Of a DNA stretch of 64,000 bases, positions 26,557-36,096 are shown piece by piece. The stretch comes from Bacteroidales bacterium UBA3289 (GTDB taxonomy: Bacteria > Bacteroidota > Bacteroidia > Bacteroidales > UBA932). The stretch spans positions 140,668 to 204,667 of the forward strand of contig DETL01000034.1 in NCBI GenBank assembly GCA_002361625.1. The letters are read 5' to 3'. Numbering within the stretch: position 1 is the first letter of the stretch; each line of letters begins with the position of its first letter. Below the pieces are notes generated by a model that did not search any database, was not told the DNA's origin, and saw nothing but the letters and a program-made list of their open reading frames with translations. The translations under genes and the position numbers were made by a program.

Positions 26557-27524
26557 AAATATCTTGTATCATACCAGTGTATAAAGTTGAGGCTTATCTG
26601 CGCCAGTGTGTGGAGAGCCTGACAGGTCAGAGTTATCGGGATGTTGAGATTATCTTGGTGGATGATGGGTCGCCCGATGGCTCGCCACAGTTGTGTGATG
26701 TGTTGGCAAGTGAGGATGCGAGAATTAGGGTAATCCACAAAGAAAACGGCGGTCTATCTGATGCTCGAAATGTAGGACTGCGGGCTGCAACAGGAGAATA
26801 TGTAGTGTTTGTCGATGGAGATGACTTTTGGCTTTACAAAGAAGCATTACAGCAACTAGTGGATGAAGTTAAGTCAGATGTAGATTTCATTGGTTTTAAC
26901 TGCTCGTACTATTATCCCGATTCAGATTCGTATTCGCAGTGGGTTGCGTATGCGGATGGCCTAGCTGAACCTGTGGGCAAGGATAATGCAATGATTGCTT
27001 TGGTAAAGAGCGGCACATTCCCGATGAGTGCTTGCCTGAAATTGTTGAAGCGGTCATTCCTGATTGAAAACCAACTTTTCTTCAAGAAAGGTCAAATTGC
27101 AGAGGATATTCCTTGGTTCATCAATGTGTTGGACTCTACGAGTAATTGCTGTTTCGTCAATAAATACATCTATGCCTATAGACAGAATGTGGCGGGTTCT
27201 ATATCGAACACAAGGGGGCGAAAAAGTTTTGACCACCTTTTTGACATTTTCAAGACAGAATTGTCATTAACAGATTGCCGATCCTTCAGAGGAGAAGCGA
27301 TGGAGGCTTTAAAGTCGTTCTTGGCGTATGAATACTGCATTTTGCTGACTTATAGGGATATTGACAAGGCGACTAAATATGAATTGTTAAATTACAAGGA
27401 TATACTTGCTTATGACATGAATCCCAAAGTCAAGAAAGCTTCAACAGTTTATAAAGCGTTTGGGATTAATACCACCATACTGGTGTTAAGTGTTTATCAG
27501 TGGATCCGGCGGCATCGCAAATAG
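26553..27524 (+). CDS. Glycosyltransferase family 2
   Basis: The 323-residue protein opens with the GT-A signature MKISCIIPVYKVEAYLRQCV, then EIILVDDGSPDGSPQLCD, HKENGGLSDARNVGL and the metal-binding VFVDGDDF. Its C-terminal part carries SACLKLLKRSFL and AEDIPWFINVLD, usual in Bacteroidota capsule transferases. It is coupled to the beta-helix gene by a four-base overlap. Confidence 0.95.
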   Translation: MKISCIIPVYKVEAYLRQCVESLTGQSYRDVEIILVDDGSPDGSPQLCDVLASEDARIRVIHKENGGLSDARNVGLRAATGEYVVFVDGDDFWLYKEALQQLVDEVKSDVDFIGFNCSYYYPDSDSYSQWVAYADGLAEPVGKDNAMIALVKSGTFPMSACLKLLKRSFLIENQLFFKKGQIAEDIPWFINVLDSTSNCCFVNKYIYAYRQNVAGSISNTRGRKSFDHLFDIFKTELSLTDCRSFRGEAMEALKSFLAYEYCILLTYRDIDKATKYELLNYKDILAYDMNPKVKKASTVYKAFGINTTILVLSVYQWIRRHRK

Positions 27525-27627
27525 AATAATTGAAGGACAAAACCTAGCATGAGTGGCTCCGGCTTAACTCTTTTTCAACGGAGTATTGAGGAAATTACTA
27601 GGATAACAAATAGTGTTTATTAGATCT

Positions 27628-28791
27628 ATGAGAATCAAGATTATTCGCGCAACGACAGTCCCACAGTCACTGAACACTTTTTGCAATGGGATTCTGCGGG
27701 AATTGTCGGAAAAATATGAAGTGGTAGGACTGTCATCACCAGGCAAGGAATTGGACGAGGTGGCGGTGCGTGAAGGCGTCCGTACCATAGCTGTACCGAT
27801 GGAGCGGCATATTTCGCTGGTCAAAGACTTGAAGTCCCTGATGGCGATGATACACGTGTTCAGAAAGGAAAAGCCGTATGCGGTGCACTCCATGACCCCC
27901 AAGGCGGGCTTGGTATGCATGATCGCAGCTTGGCTGGTTCGAGTACCTTTGCGAATACATACATTTACTGGCCTTGTCTGGCCCACGTCTACTGGACTAA
28001 AAAGAAAGATCTTAATGCTCACCGATAAACTGACCTGCGCTTGTGCTACACACGTAATCCCGGAAGGAGAGGGCGTTAAGTCCGACCTAATTGCTGGGAA
28101 TATAACAAAGAAACCGCTCAGAGTGCTTGGGTATGGAAATGTGATGGGGGTGGACATGAAACGTTTCTCTCTTAGACCGGAAGTGATGAAAATCGTCACA
28201 CAAGAATCTCTGAAATCAGAGCCTCTTTTCACATACTTGTTCGTGGGACGCATCGTGCGAGATAAGGGGATCAATGAGTTGTGCAAGGCCTTCGTGAAAC
28301 TCCATGTGCAATATACAAAAACGCGCTTATGGCTGGTTGGTGCTTTTGAAGACGACCTCGATCCGGTGAATCCTGAGACAAGGACACTCATAGAGCAGCC
28401 AACAAATGGTATTGAGACCGTGGGCGTAAAACGAGGCGATGAATTACTGGCCTATTACGCTTCGGCTGATTGTTTTGTGATGCCTAGCTACCGCGAGGGA
28501 TTCCCCAATACTGTACTGGAAGCTGGTGCGATGGGGTTACCCAGCATCGTGACGGACATTAATGGCTCAAGGGAGATCATATGTGACGGTATCAACGGCA
28601 TAATTGTACCGCCTCGGAATGAAGAACGGCTTTATCAGGCGATGATGGGTTTATTAACCTCTAAAGCGGAAAGAGAGAAGTTGGCAGGCAACGCTCGAAA
28701 GATGATTGAAGACCGCTATGAACAGAGCTTTGTCAAGAAGTGCCTATATGATTTTTATGATGAAGTAATGAATTTTGACAACAAAGAATAA
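27628..28791 (+). CDS. Glycosyltransferase family 4 (second)
   Basis: From the ATG at 27628 the protein has 387 residues; a GTG at 27613 would add five. It begins MRIKIIRATTVPQSLNTFCN and has TMTPK-like SMTPKAGLVCMIAAW, HTFTGLVWPT, LFVGRIVRDKGI, and the donor motif MPSYREGFPNTVLEAGAMG. The pattern is that of GT4 enzymes adding the second sugar on the undecaprenyl carrier. It directly precedes the ATP-grasp and initiating transferase genes. Confidence 0.92.
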   Translation: MRIKIIRATTVPQSLNTFCNGILRELSEKYEVVGLSSPGKELDEVAVREGVRTIAVPMERHISLVKDLKSLMAMIHVFRKEKPYAVHSMTPKAGLVCMIAAWLVRVPLRIHTFTGLVWPTSTGLKRKILMLTDKLTCACATHVIPEGEGVKSDLIAGNITKKPLRVLGYGNVMGVDMKRFSLRPEVMKIVTQESLKSEPLFTYLFVGRIVRDKGINELCKAFVKLHVQYTKTRLWLVGAFEDDLDPVNPETRTLIEQPTNGIETVGVKRGDELLAYYASADCFVMPSYREGFPNTVLEAGAMGLPSIVTDINGSREIICDGINGIIVPPRNEERLYQAMMGLLTSKAEREKLAGNARKMIEDRYEQSFVKKCLYDFYDEVMNFDNKE

Positions 28792-28913
28792 TGTTATACG
28801 AAAAGACACTTTTCATTCAGGTAAAGATGCCTAGGATGTGGGAGATGGTTGAGTTGGGAAGCTTCGACTTCTTTAACTTAGGCCGCGGGAGGGGCTATCT
28901 CTATGCGGCATAG
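28791..28913 (+). CDS. Possible 40-residue small protein or gene remnant
   Basis: The ATG at 28791 overlaps the preceding stop. The frame gives MLYEKTLFIQVKMPRMWEMV and then GSFDFFNLGRGRGYLYAA. It overlaps the start of the ATP-grasp gene by 11 bases. It might be a coupling peptide or what is left of a deleted gene. I do not recognise it. Confidence 0.25.
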   Translation: MLYEKTLFIQVKMPRMWEMVELGSFDFFNLGRGRGYLYAA

Positions 28914-30033
28914 TGGATGTGATGTTATTGTGACGTATTGTTGGAACAGGGTAGGATATAACATTTTGCGGAGCCTTTCCGGACATGGTCTTCAAGTTTG
29001 GGTGGCTGATACTTCGAAAAGAAACATCTGTTCAATGTCAAAATTCTGTGCAGGAGCATTTACCTATCCTGATCCGTTTACGGAGGAGAGAGCATTTATT
29101 GATGTACTTTTGTCAAAGGTTGAAGAATTGAAGCCAAAGATGCTGTTGCCTACACACGATGAATCGGTAGTGATTATGAGGCACCGCGATGAGTTCCCCA
29201 AAGAACTCATTATTCCCTATTCATCAGTTGATTTGTTGTTGAGTATCGCTAACAAGGCGTGGGCTACTAAGAAGGCATTCGAGTGTGGTGTCCCTACTCC
29301 ACGGGTTTTTGCTGATGCAACAGAGGTTGACAAGTTCCCTTGTGTGTTCAAGACTGTGATAGGGAATTCGGCAAAGACGGTGTTCTTCCCGAAAACAGCA
29401 GAGGAACTGCAAGGATTGATCCGTAGGTTTGCAGGGGAGGAGACGTTTATAGAGGAGAGGATTAGCGGAACAGACTATAGTGTAGACTGCGTAAGATGGG
29501 GCGCTTTTTTTCAGAGCTCGACTTATCATGCCCTGGTGACTAAAACCGAAGGCGGCGGTACGACTACCCAGCGGGAAATCGTGTCGGCTCCTGCTCTGGA
29601 GCGTTATGCAAAGATGCTGTTGGATTATGTTGATTTCAAGGGTGTCTGTGGTCTGGATTTCAGATGGGATAAAGAGCATGGTAGAATAGCATTTATTGAG
29701 GTGAATGCGCGCTTTACTGGCGGTCTAGCAACGCCAATAGTGGCAGGGTTTGATATTCCCTGGGTGTTGTATTCTCTGGCGATGACAGGCCAGTTTGGTG
29801 AACCAATAGATATAAGTATAGGTACAAAAACGAAATGGATTCTTGGCGATGTTATCACTCTTGTTGGACGATTGATGTCACTGAAGTTAAAACGATCAGA
29901 AATCAAGCAGGCTCTTTCGTTTAAAGGATTTGATGCCTTTGATGACTATCGTAAGGATGACCGTAGGGCCATTTGGGGCGAGATGACTTACTATTGGGGA
30001 AAGTTGATAAAGAATGGAAAGCTTAATCCGTAA
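28903..30033 (+). CDS. ATP-grasp domain enzyme
   Basis: The 376-residue protein has a pre-ATP-grasp Rossmann-like region (DVIVTYCWNRVGYNILRSL) and an ATP-grasp fold: FPCVFKTVIGNSAKTVFF, EETFIEERISGTDYSVDCVR, and FIEVNARFTGGLATPIVAGFDIPW with the metal-binding E-x-N. Enzymes of this kind form amide or peptide-like bonds. In polysaccharide loci they probably add an amino acid or similar group to a sugar. The substrate is unknown. Confidence 0.85.
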   Translation: MRHSGCDVIVTYCWNRVGYNILRSLSGHGLQVWVADTSKRNICSMSKFCAGAFTYPDPFTEERAFIDVLLSKVEELKPKMLLPTHDESVVIMRHRDEFPKELIIPYSSVDLLLSIANKAWATKKAFECGVPTPRVFADATEVDKFPCVFKTVIGNSAKTVFFPKTAEELQGLIRRFAGEETFIEERISGTDYSVDCVRWGAFFQSSTYHALVTKTEGGGTTTQREIVSAPALERYAKMLLDYVDFKGVCGLDFRWDKEHGRIAFIEVNARFTGGLATPIVAGFDIPWVLYSLAMTGQFGEPIDISIGTKTKWILGDVITLVGRLMSLKLKRSEIKQALSFKGFDAFDDYRKDDRRAIWGEMTYYWGKLIKNGKLNP

Positions 30034-30036
30034 AGT

Positions 30037-30690
30037 ATGGTACTGAAATGGTTATTTGATAGGGTGGTCTCGCTGTTGGGACTGATAATTCTGTGGCCGG
30101 TATTGCTGGTTGTGGCCATCCTAATTTTTGTAAAGATGCCGGGCGGACCAGTGTTCTTTGTGCAAAAACGTGTTGGGAAGGATGGAGAGTTGTTCAACTG
30201 TCATAAGTTTCGCACGATGACGGTGAAGCATAACGGATCGACAGTCAGTGTTGCGGGTGATAGCCGCATTACGCCGTTGGGAGCGAAGTTGCGGCATTAT
30301 AAGCTGGATGAATTGCCCGGGTTGTGGGATGTTCTCATCGGCAAGATGAGTTTTGTGGGCCCTCGGCCGGATGTGCCGGGATATGCGGACAAATTGACGG
30401 GCGATGACAGGGATGTGCTGAAGCTTCGACCGGGCATTACAGGACCTGCGACACTGAAGTATCGGCTCGAGGATGAAATGATTGCGGAGTATGTGGCTAG
30501 GAAACAGGCTGCCGGGGATTCGCGCGATGCGCAGACGATTGCTGAAGAATATAACGATACAGTAATCTATCCGGATAAAGTTCGGCTGAACTGCTATTAT
30601 TATCGGCATTATTCTTTCGTTAAGGATATCCAGATGATCCTTTGCACGGTGCTGGGGCGGAAGATGAGGTATGCAGGTGAGGAGATTTGA
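30037..30690 (+). CDS. Initiating sugar-phosphate transferase (PglC/WcaJ catalytic type)
   Basis: The 217-residue protein has one N-terminal membrane segment (LLGLIILWPVLLVVAILIFV) followed by the catalytic core GGPVFFVQKRVGKDGELF, CHKFRTM, HYKLDELPGLWDVLIGKMSFVGPRPD and LRPGITGPATL. It transfers a sugar phosphate to undecaprenyl phosphate, starting repeat-unit synthesis at the inner membrane. It is a monotopic short form. It starts four bases after the ATP-grasp gene. Confidence 0.93.
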   Translation: MVLKWLFDRVVSLLGLIILWPVLLVVAILIFVKMPGGPVFFVQKRVGKDGELFNCHKFRTMTVKHNGSTVSVAGDSRITPLGAKLRHYKLDELPGLWDVLIGKMSFVGPRPDVPGYADKLTGDDRDVLKLRPGITGPATLKYRLEDEMIAEYVARKQAAGDSRDAQTIAEEYNDTVIYPDKVRLNCYYYRHYSFVKDIQMILCTVLGRKMRYAGEEI

Positions 30691-31273
30691 GTGTGTTTGA
30701 CAAGTTCCGGGACTTCATTTCCTTTTCTTTCCGCGATGTCCCGACGAGTTTTATCGTAGGACTTGTATTGGCATTCATTCTGGGAACGATCTTGTTTGTG
30801 ACCGTCCTGGAATGGAAGAAGGGGATGAAGTGGTCGGCTGGGTGGTCGTTGGTGGAGCATCTATTTTGCTCCTTTACCTGATGTCCTTTGTCCGAAGCAC
30901 CCAGGTGGAATGGACCTACAACCTCTCTCCCTTTTGGAGCTACCAGGCGATTCGGGAAGGACGGGATGATATTCTGGTCCAGGTGGTTATGAATGTCCTT
31001 GCCTTCATTCCCATCGGCCTTTTGCTTGGCACCTTCAAAGGCATGAAGTGATGGCACGTCCTGCTGATCGGTCTCTGCTTCTCCCTACTGATCGAACTGC
31101 TCCAGCTTGTCCTCAAGCGCGGCCTGACGGAAATTGACGATGTGGTGCATAATGGGGTGGGGTGTATGATGGGGTTTGTGGGGGCAAGGGGGTGTAGGTG
31201 GTATCTGGGGCATCTCAGGCGATTGTCGGTGAGTACGGCGACCGGGTCATCTACACCGGCAAGTTGTGACTGA
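30687..31273 (+). pseudogene. VanZ-like membrane protein gene, frameshifted and with an in-frame stop
   Basis: Three pieces make one VanZ-like protein: 30687-30881 with a hydrophobic FIVGLVLAFILGTILFVTVL; 30812-31051 in another frame with SPFWSYQAIREGRDDILVQ and NVLAFIPIGLLLG; and, after an in-frame TGA at 31049, a continuation LLIGLCFSLLIELLQL with LTEIDDVVHNGVGCMMG up to 31273. Family landmarks (NVLaFiPlG, SllIEllQl, tEiDDvi.Nt.G) are all visible. The gene is dead unless the lesions are sequencing errors. Confidence 0.75.
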
Positions 31274-31316
31274 GCGGCTATTATTATTGGAACTATTTCT
31301 TGGAACTAGTATTTGA

Positions 31317-31703
31317 ATGGCGTTGTTGGAGAAGCTTCGGCAAAAGATTGAATTAGTAATGAGAAAGCTTATTATTCATCCGACACATAGAAGAATACTA
31401 CGTATGTTACGTGAAAGAGACAATGATGGGAGGCCTGTCATTCTCTTAGTAGAAGAAAGAGATAGAGTGAAAGAAGTGCTCCCAACCCTTCAATCTGCTA
31501 CTGCTAGAAATCAATATGTTTATCGAGTATTATTACGGGCAATCAAACGCCCTTTTTCAGAGATACAACATTGCGATGGTTTTATAGTTGTAGATAAGTG
31601 TTGTATCAATTTGATTGAGAAGTTATATGCAATAGTTGAAAGGAGACATTTTTGTGGAACTGTGATTAATGCGATTGAGTTGTCTTTAAGTAAGAGACGC
31701 TGA
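31317..31703 (+). CDS. Hypothetical protein (128 aa)
   Basis: The ATG at 31317 opens a basic, soluble protein with ILRMLRERDNDGRPVILLVE and FSEIQHCDGFIVVDKCCINL. There is no signal or membrane segment. It may be a small Rossmann-like protein, but I cannot assign it. It lies between the decayed VanZ gene and the AbiH gene. Confidence 0.5.
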   Translation: MALLEKLRQKIELVMRKLIIHPTHRRILRMLRERDNDGRPVILLVEERDRVKEVLPTLQSATARNQYVYRVLLRAIKRPFSEIQHCDGFIVVDKCCINLIEKLYAIVERRHFCGTVINAIELSLSKRR

Positions 31704-31843
31704 TTAGTTGTAATTCTTTTTCTTGGTTGGACTTAATCACTTAGGTTTATCATCGGATATGAATTTGGTATGAAGGTGACATTATGCACTCGGAGAGAGA
31801 CATATTTCGAAGAAAGAAAAACTATTTCGTTGCTTTTTTTTGA

Positions 31844-31851
31844 TATATTTG
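31844..31851 (+). promoter_or_regulatory. -7 promoter box TATATTTG before abiH
   Basis: The box matches TAnnTTTG and lies 38 bases before the start of the AbiH gene in otherwise A+T-rich spacer. The spacer from 31704 holds no gene. Confidence 0.5.
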
Positions 31852-31888
31852 TATAAACATAAGGCCTCTCTGAAAACTAAGCAGTAGA

Positions 31889-32854
31889 ATGAATATCCTA
31901 TTTATCCTTGGAAATGGATTTGATATCAATCTTGGACTACATACAGGGTATCAAGATTTTTACGAGTATTATCTCAAGCAACCTGCTAAAGATTCAGTAA
32001 TTGCTAGGTTGAAAAAGTACTTGGAAAAGGAAAGATATACTACATGGGCTGATTTGGAAATCGGCCTAGGTTCGTATACCCTTGAGGTCGAGAATATCGA
32101 TCAGATGCGAGCCGTTTACTATGATTTGGGGGATGAGTTGCGAAAGTTCTTAAAAAAGGAGGAGAGCTCTTTCTCCGCAACGGAAGAGATTCTGAATGCA
32201 ATAACAAAGGGATTAGGTGATCCTCATTCTTTTCTTCCGCTTGGGATGAGGGATTCGATCAGTGCATTTAGAAGTGGTCATCTTCCGTTTCATATTGATA
32301 TTATATCATTTAACTACACGGATACTCTTGAAAAGATTATTCAACTTCTACCAAAAACAAATTCTTCGATTCAACTCAGTAATCAAACGTTTTTGAGAAC
32401 AATCCGACATATTCATATGCGACTTGATGATGACGATATTATCATGGGCGTAAACGATGAATCTCAAATACTAAACAAAGATCTTATCAATGATGAGCTA
32501 CGAGGTTTGATAGTGAAACCATACATAAATAAAGAGCTACAGAATCTAATCGATATTGAATGTATTAGACTTATTCGAAATGCGGATTTGATATGTTTGT
32601 TTGGTGTTTCATTGGGAAAGACAGATTTACTGTGGTGGCAAACAATCGGGGACAGATTCCAGAAAGCCCCAGTAAGGATTCTATTATTCGCTTACGATAA
32701 AGGGGCAATCACTCGTAATTCAGAACGCATTTTCAAATATGCTGAATGTAAATCATTGCTCTTAGACCGTATGGGTATCGCAAAGCCGACTGACGAGCAG
32801 CGGGATCGTATTTATGTTGGATACAAAACAAGTATATTCAAAGCTAAAAAATAG
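31889..32854 (+). CDS. abiH: AbiH family abortive-infection protein
   Basis: The 321-residue protein begins with the AbiH signature ILFILGNGFDINLGLHTGYQDFYEYY, followed by WADLEIGLGSY. Later it has IISFNYTDTLEKI, HIHMRLDDDDIIMGVND and ICLFGVSLGKTDLLWW. These landmarks match PF14253 (AbiH), named for a lactococcal phage abortive-infection gene; the mechanism is not established. It stands alone with its own promoter inside the polysaccharide locus, which points to insertion as a single-gene defence module. Confidence 0.88.
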   Translation: MNILFILGNGFDINLGLHTGYQDFYEYYLKQPAKDSVIARLKKYLEKERYTTWADLEIGLGSYTLEVENIDQMRAVYYDLGDELRKFLKKEESSFSATEEILNAITKGLGDPHSFLPLGMRDSISAFRSGHLPFHIDIISFNYTDTLEKIIQLLPKTNSSIQLSNQTFLRTIRHIHMRLDDDDIIMGVNDESQILNKDLINDELRGLIVKPYINKELQNLIDIECIRLIRNADLICLFGVSLGKTDLLWWQTIGDRFQKAPVRILLFAYDKGAITRNSERIFKYAECKSLLLDRMGIAKPTDEQRDRIYVGYKTSIFKAKK

Positions 32855-32955
32855 ACTTCCAAGTCGCTGTCTTTTAGAGAAAGGGTGCTGATGTCTTAAC
32901 TGTAGTTTAATCAACAATAAGAAATCTACAAATATAGATTATGCTTGAAAGAAAA

Positions 32956-34239
32956 ATGATTTACCTGTGCCTTGCTCACATGAGTGAGGACGGAATGGAA
33001 CAGAAGTATGTGAAGGAAGCATTCGATACGAATTGGGTAGTGCCGATGGGACCGAATGTGAATGCGTTTGAGGATGACCTCGAGCGGTTTGTGAATGGGA
33101 TAGATTCTTCGGCTGCACCTCAGAATGACAAGAAACTTGACCGTGAGGTGGTGTGCCTTGCGTCAGGAACGGCGGCGGTGCATCTGGCGCTGATCGCCTG
33201 TGGTGTAAAGGCCGGGGATGAGGTGCTGGTGCAGAGCTTTACTTTCTGTGCTTCTTCGCACCCGATTACGTACCTGGGCGCCAAGCCGGTGTTCGTGGGC
33301 TCGGAAGGGGAGACGTGGAATATGGACCCGAAACTGCTGGAGGAGGCTATCATCGACAGGAAAGCGAAGACGGGGAAGTATCCGAAGGCGATTGTGCCGG
33401 TGGCGCTGTATGGCATGCCGTACCGGATCGACGAGATCATGGCCATCGGCGCGAAGTACGGGATTCCGGTGATCGAGGATGCGGCCGAGGGCATGGGCTC
33501 CCGTTTCGATGGACAGGTGCTGGGCACGTTTGGCGAGTACGGAATCCTGTCGTTCAACGGTAACAAGATGATCACAACCTCCGGCGGCGGCGCGCTGATT
33601 TGCCGCACCAAGGAGGCTGCCAATGAGATCATGTGGTACGCCACCCAGGCGCGGGACGCGTATCCGTACTATCAGCACTCTGCCATCGGCTTCAACTACC
33701 GGATGAGCAATGTCTGCGCCGGTATCGGCCGTGGACAGATGACGGTCCTGGAAGAGCACATCGCCCATCATAAGCATGTGCAGGCGCTGTACGAGGAACT
33801 GCTTGCCGATGTCCCGGTCGTAAAGATGCATAAGCAGCCGGCGGATCCGCGTTACGATGCGAATTTCTGGCTCTGCGCTGCTACGATTGATCCGTCGGTG
33901 CGGGTGAAAGGCCAGGAGAATGCCTACAAGGAGGTTGTAAAGACGGCCGTGGGCGGTGCTGCGGGCGTAATTCATGCTGTGGATTGCGCCACGACCGACT
34001 GCCAGCCGAACGAGAATGTGGAGGCTCTCCGCGTGTTCATGCTGGACCGCAAGGTGGAATGCCGCCCCCTCTGGAAGCCGATGCACAAGCAGCCGGTATA
34101 TTCCGGAGCACCTGTGTACACGAATGGTCTTGAGGAAGATCTCTTCAAGGTGGGCTTCTGCCTCCCTGCCGGCCCGTATGTGAAGGATGAGGATGTGAGG
34201 TATATCGTGGAGTGCATCAAGGAGGCGATTGAGAAGTAA
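32956..34239 (+). CDS. DegT/DnrJ/EryC1/StrS-family PLP-dependent sugar aminotransferase
   Basis: From the ATG at 32956 the protein has 427 residues and begins MIYLCLAHMSEDGMEQKYV, the usual start for this family in Bacteroidota; an ATG at 32941 would add five. It has ASGTAAVHLALIACGVKAGDEV, VIEDAAEGMGS and SFNGNKMITTSGGG, where the lysine would carry pyridoxal phosphate, and NYRMSNVCAGIGRGQM. It would aminate a nucleotide-linked keto sugar. The gene is clearly more G+C-rich than the block before it, so it belongs to the older part of the locus. Confidence 0.92.
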   Translation: MIYLCLAHMSEDGMEQKYVKEAFDTNWVVPMGPNVNAFEDDLERFVNGIDSSAAPQNDKKLDREVVCLASGTAAVHLALIACGVKAGDEVLVQSFTFCASSHPITYLGAKPVFVGSEGETWNMDPKLLEEAIIDRKAKTGKYPKAIVPVALYGMPYRIDEIMAIGAKYGIPVIEDAAEGMGSRFDGQVLGTFGEYGILSFNGNKMITTSGGGALICRTKEAANEIMWYATQARDAYPYYQHSAIGFNYRMSNVCAGIGRGQMTVLEEHIAHHKHVQALYEELLADVPVVKMHKQPADPRYDANFWLCAATIDPSVRVKGQENAYKEVVKTAVGGAAGVIHAVDCATTDCQPNENVEALRVFMLDRKVECRPLWKPMHKQPVYSGAPVYTNGLEEDLFKVGFCLPAGPYVKDEDVRYIVECIKEAIEK

Positions 34240-34248
34240 GCCCGGGAG

Positions 34249-34656
34249 ATGCAGGACATAATTATCGACCAGCATACCCTCGATGCCTTGACCGCCCAGG
34301 CCAAGGCATCGCCGCGTCTTCGGATGAACCTGGACCTGCGGAATTCGCCGGAGGATCAGTCGCAACGGATGCTCAATGCCATCGAGCCGGGGACGGTGCT
34401 GCCCATCCATCGGCATCGGCACACTTCCGAGACCGTGGTCTGTCTCCGCGGGCATCTGCAGGAACAGTTTTATGACGAGGATGGCAGGCTTACTGACACC
34501 ATCGACCTGATGCCCAATGGCCCTGTCGTGGCTTTGAATATTCCCATCGGCCAGTGGCATACCGTGCGTGTCCTTGAAAGTGGTACGGTGATCATGGAGG
34601 TGAAGGATGGGAAGTATGAGCCGCTACAGGATTGTGATATTCTGCAATTCCGTTGA
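34249..34656 (+). CDS. wbuC: WbuC-family cupin metalloprotein (intact copy)
   Basis: The 135-residue protein has a N-terminal helical part (ASPRLRMNLDLRNSPEDQSQ) and a cupin with IEPGTVLPIHRHRHTSETVV, GHLQEQFYDEDG and NIPIGQWHTVRVLESGTVIMEV. This is the WbuC pattern, known from O-antigen loci; the biochemical role is unknown. Two decayed copies are at 47216-47419 and 48039-48195. The next gene overlaps its stop. Confidence 0.88.
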   Translation: MQDIIIDQHTLDALTAQAKASPRLRMNLDLRNSPEDQSQRMLNAIEPGTVLPIHRHRHTSETVVCLRGHLQEQFYDEDGRLTDTIDLMPNGPVVALNIPIGQWHTVRVLESGTVIMEVKDGKYEPLQDCDILQFR

Positions 34657-35770
34657 AACAGATTGATCGAAATATAGAGGCGTTTTTCGCATTGGTACAA
34701 GCTGGACTTTGGGAAAAGGAAGTTCGGCTTTTGCCTTTTGGTGACGTTGACTTCGATAAGGTTTATCGGCTTGCCTCTGAACAGTCGGTTGTCGGGCTTG
34801 TTGCCGCTGGGCTTGAGCATGTCTCCGATATGAAGCTTCCTAAGGCAACAGTCGTTCCGTTTATGGGAGCAGTTTTGCAAATGGAGCAACGCAATACGGC
34901 GATGAATAGCTTTTTGGTGTGGCTGCTTGATGAGTTGAGGAAAAAGGATGTCTATGCACTGCAGGTAAAGGGCAGGGCGTTGGACAATGCTATGAGCGGC
35001 CTCTTTGGCGATCTTGTGGTGACGTGGATTTACTCCTGGATAAGGACAATTATGAGAAGGCTAAAGGTGTTCTAATTCCAATAGCAAGTGATGTTAAAAC
35101 CGAGTATACCGGTTTCCTGCATCTTGGAATGACCATTCAAGGGTGGATGGTGGAATTGCATGGGACGCTACATACCAGGCTTTCGGATAAGGTGGATAGA
35201 GATTTGGACGATGTCCAACGGGATTGTTTCAACCATGAATCAGTGCGTGTGTGGGAGAATGGAACTATTCCTGTTTTTTTGCCTGCCGTTAATCAGGATA
35301 TTCTGTTTGTCTTTACGCATATTGTGCACCATTTTTTCCTGGAAGGTGTAGGCCTACGACAGATTTGCGATTGGTGCAGGTTAATGTGGACTTTCCGTGA
35401 TTCCATTGACAATAATTACCTGGAGAGTCATCTGAAAACGATGGGCTTGATGAGCGAGTGGAAAGCCTTTGGTGCCTATGCTGTGGCCTGGCTGGGTATG
35501 CCGGTGGAGACGATGCCGCTGTTCAACGAAGACAGTAATTATAACGCTAACCTCAAGCGGAAAGCAGAGCGGATATGCCGGTTTTTGATGGAAGAAGGTA
35601 ACTTTGGATACAACCAACGGCGGGACTTCAGCGGATTGTCGTATATGAAGCGCAAGTTCGTCTCGTTCTGGGGACGGTTGAGTGACATGTTGCGGCATTT
35701 CAGGATATTCCCTCTAGACTCAATCCGGTTCTCTGGCGGAGTTTTGAGGAGCGGGCTGCATGCTGCGTGA
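34653..35770 (+). pseudogene. NTP_transf_5-type nucleotidyltransferase with one frameshift
   Basis: The first part (TTG start at 34653, coupled to wbuC) reads well through LVWLLDELRKKDVYALQVK. At about 34970 the true family sequence moves to another frame: KGQGVGQCYERPLW, then RSCGDVDLLLDKDNYEKAK, which carries the nucleotidyltransferase G...DxD site. It goes on to the stop at 35770 with the C-terminal LRHFRIFPLDSIRF. A single missing G in the AAAGGGC run at about 34968-34973 would explain the break. The protein would be about 372 residues. It may be a real lesion or a sequencing error. Two collapsed copies are at 51635 and 55872. Confidence 0.8.
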
Positions 35771-36096
35771 GAGGAGAGTAGGCTTCGTAGTTGAAAGTTG
35801 AAAGTTTAGAGTCAGTATGCAAGATATAAGTTTGAAGTTGAGGGGATTTGTTGAGAGCGAAGGGGAATCGTGTTCAATGGACATCGGTGCCGTTACGCCG
35901 GAATATGTGTATGGGATGTGGGGAGGAATGCCTTTGGTTCTCGGTTCACGATTTAGGGTTAATGGTTACGGAAATGCGGCTTGATGGGGCAATGAAAGGT
36001 TAAGGAATACTAAAAGTTGCGAAAGGTTGCAAAGTTTCCGAATGAAATCATTTAATTTTGCGTAGAATAGCAATTTAAGAATAAAGGAAGACAGGT
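35771..36096. other. Spacer between the polysaccharide locus and gajA (326 bp)
   Basis: It begins with GTTGAAAGTTGAAAGTTTAGAGTCA, whose end recurs at 45300-45311. A 55-codon frame from about 35817 (MQDISLKLRGFVESEGES...) has no support beyond its length. A -7 box is at 36053. Otherwise I see nothing. Confidence 0.5.
36053..36060 (+). promoter_or_regulatory. -7 promoter box TAATTTTG before gajA
   Basis: The box matches TAnnTTTG and stands 36 bases before the gajA ATG in A+T-rich spacer. A TTG occurs upstream, but at a longer distance than usual. Confidence 0.6.

Noticed and set aside
33163..34560. 465-codon minus-strand frame opposite the DegT aminotransferase and wbuC
   Set aside because: Both plus-strand genes show family motifs along their full length; the antisense frame has none.
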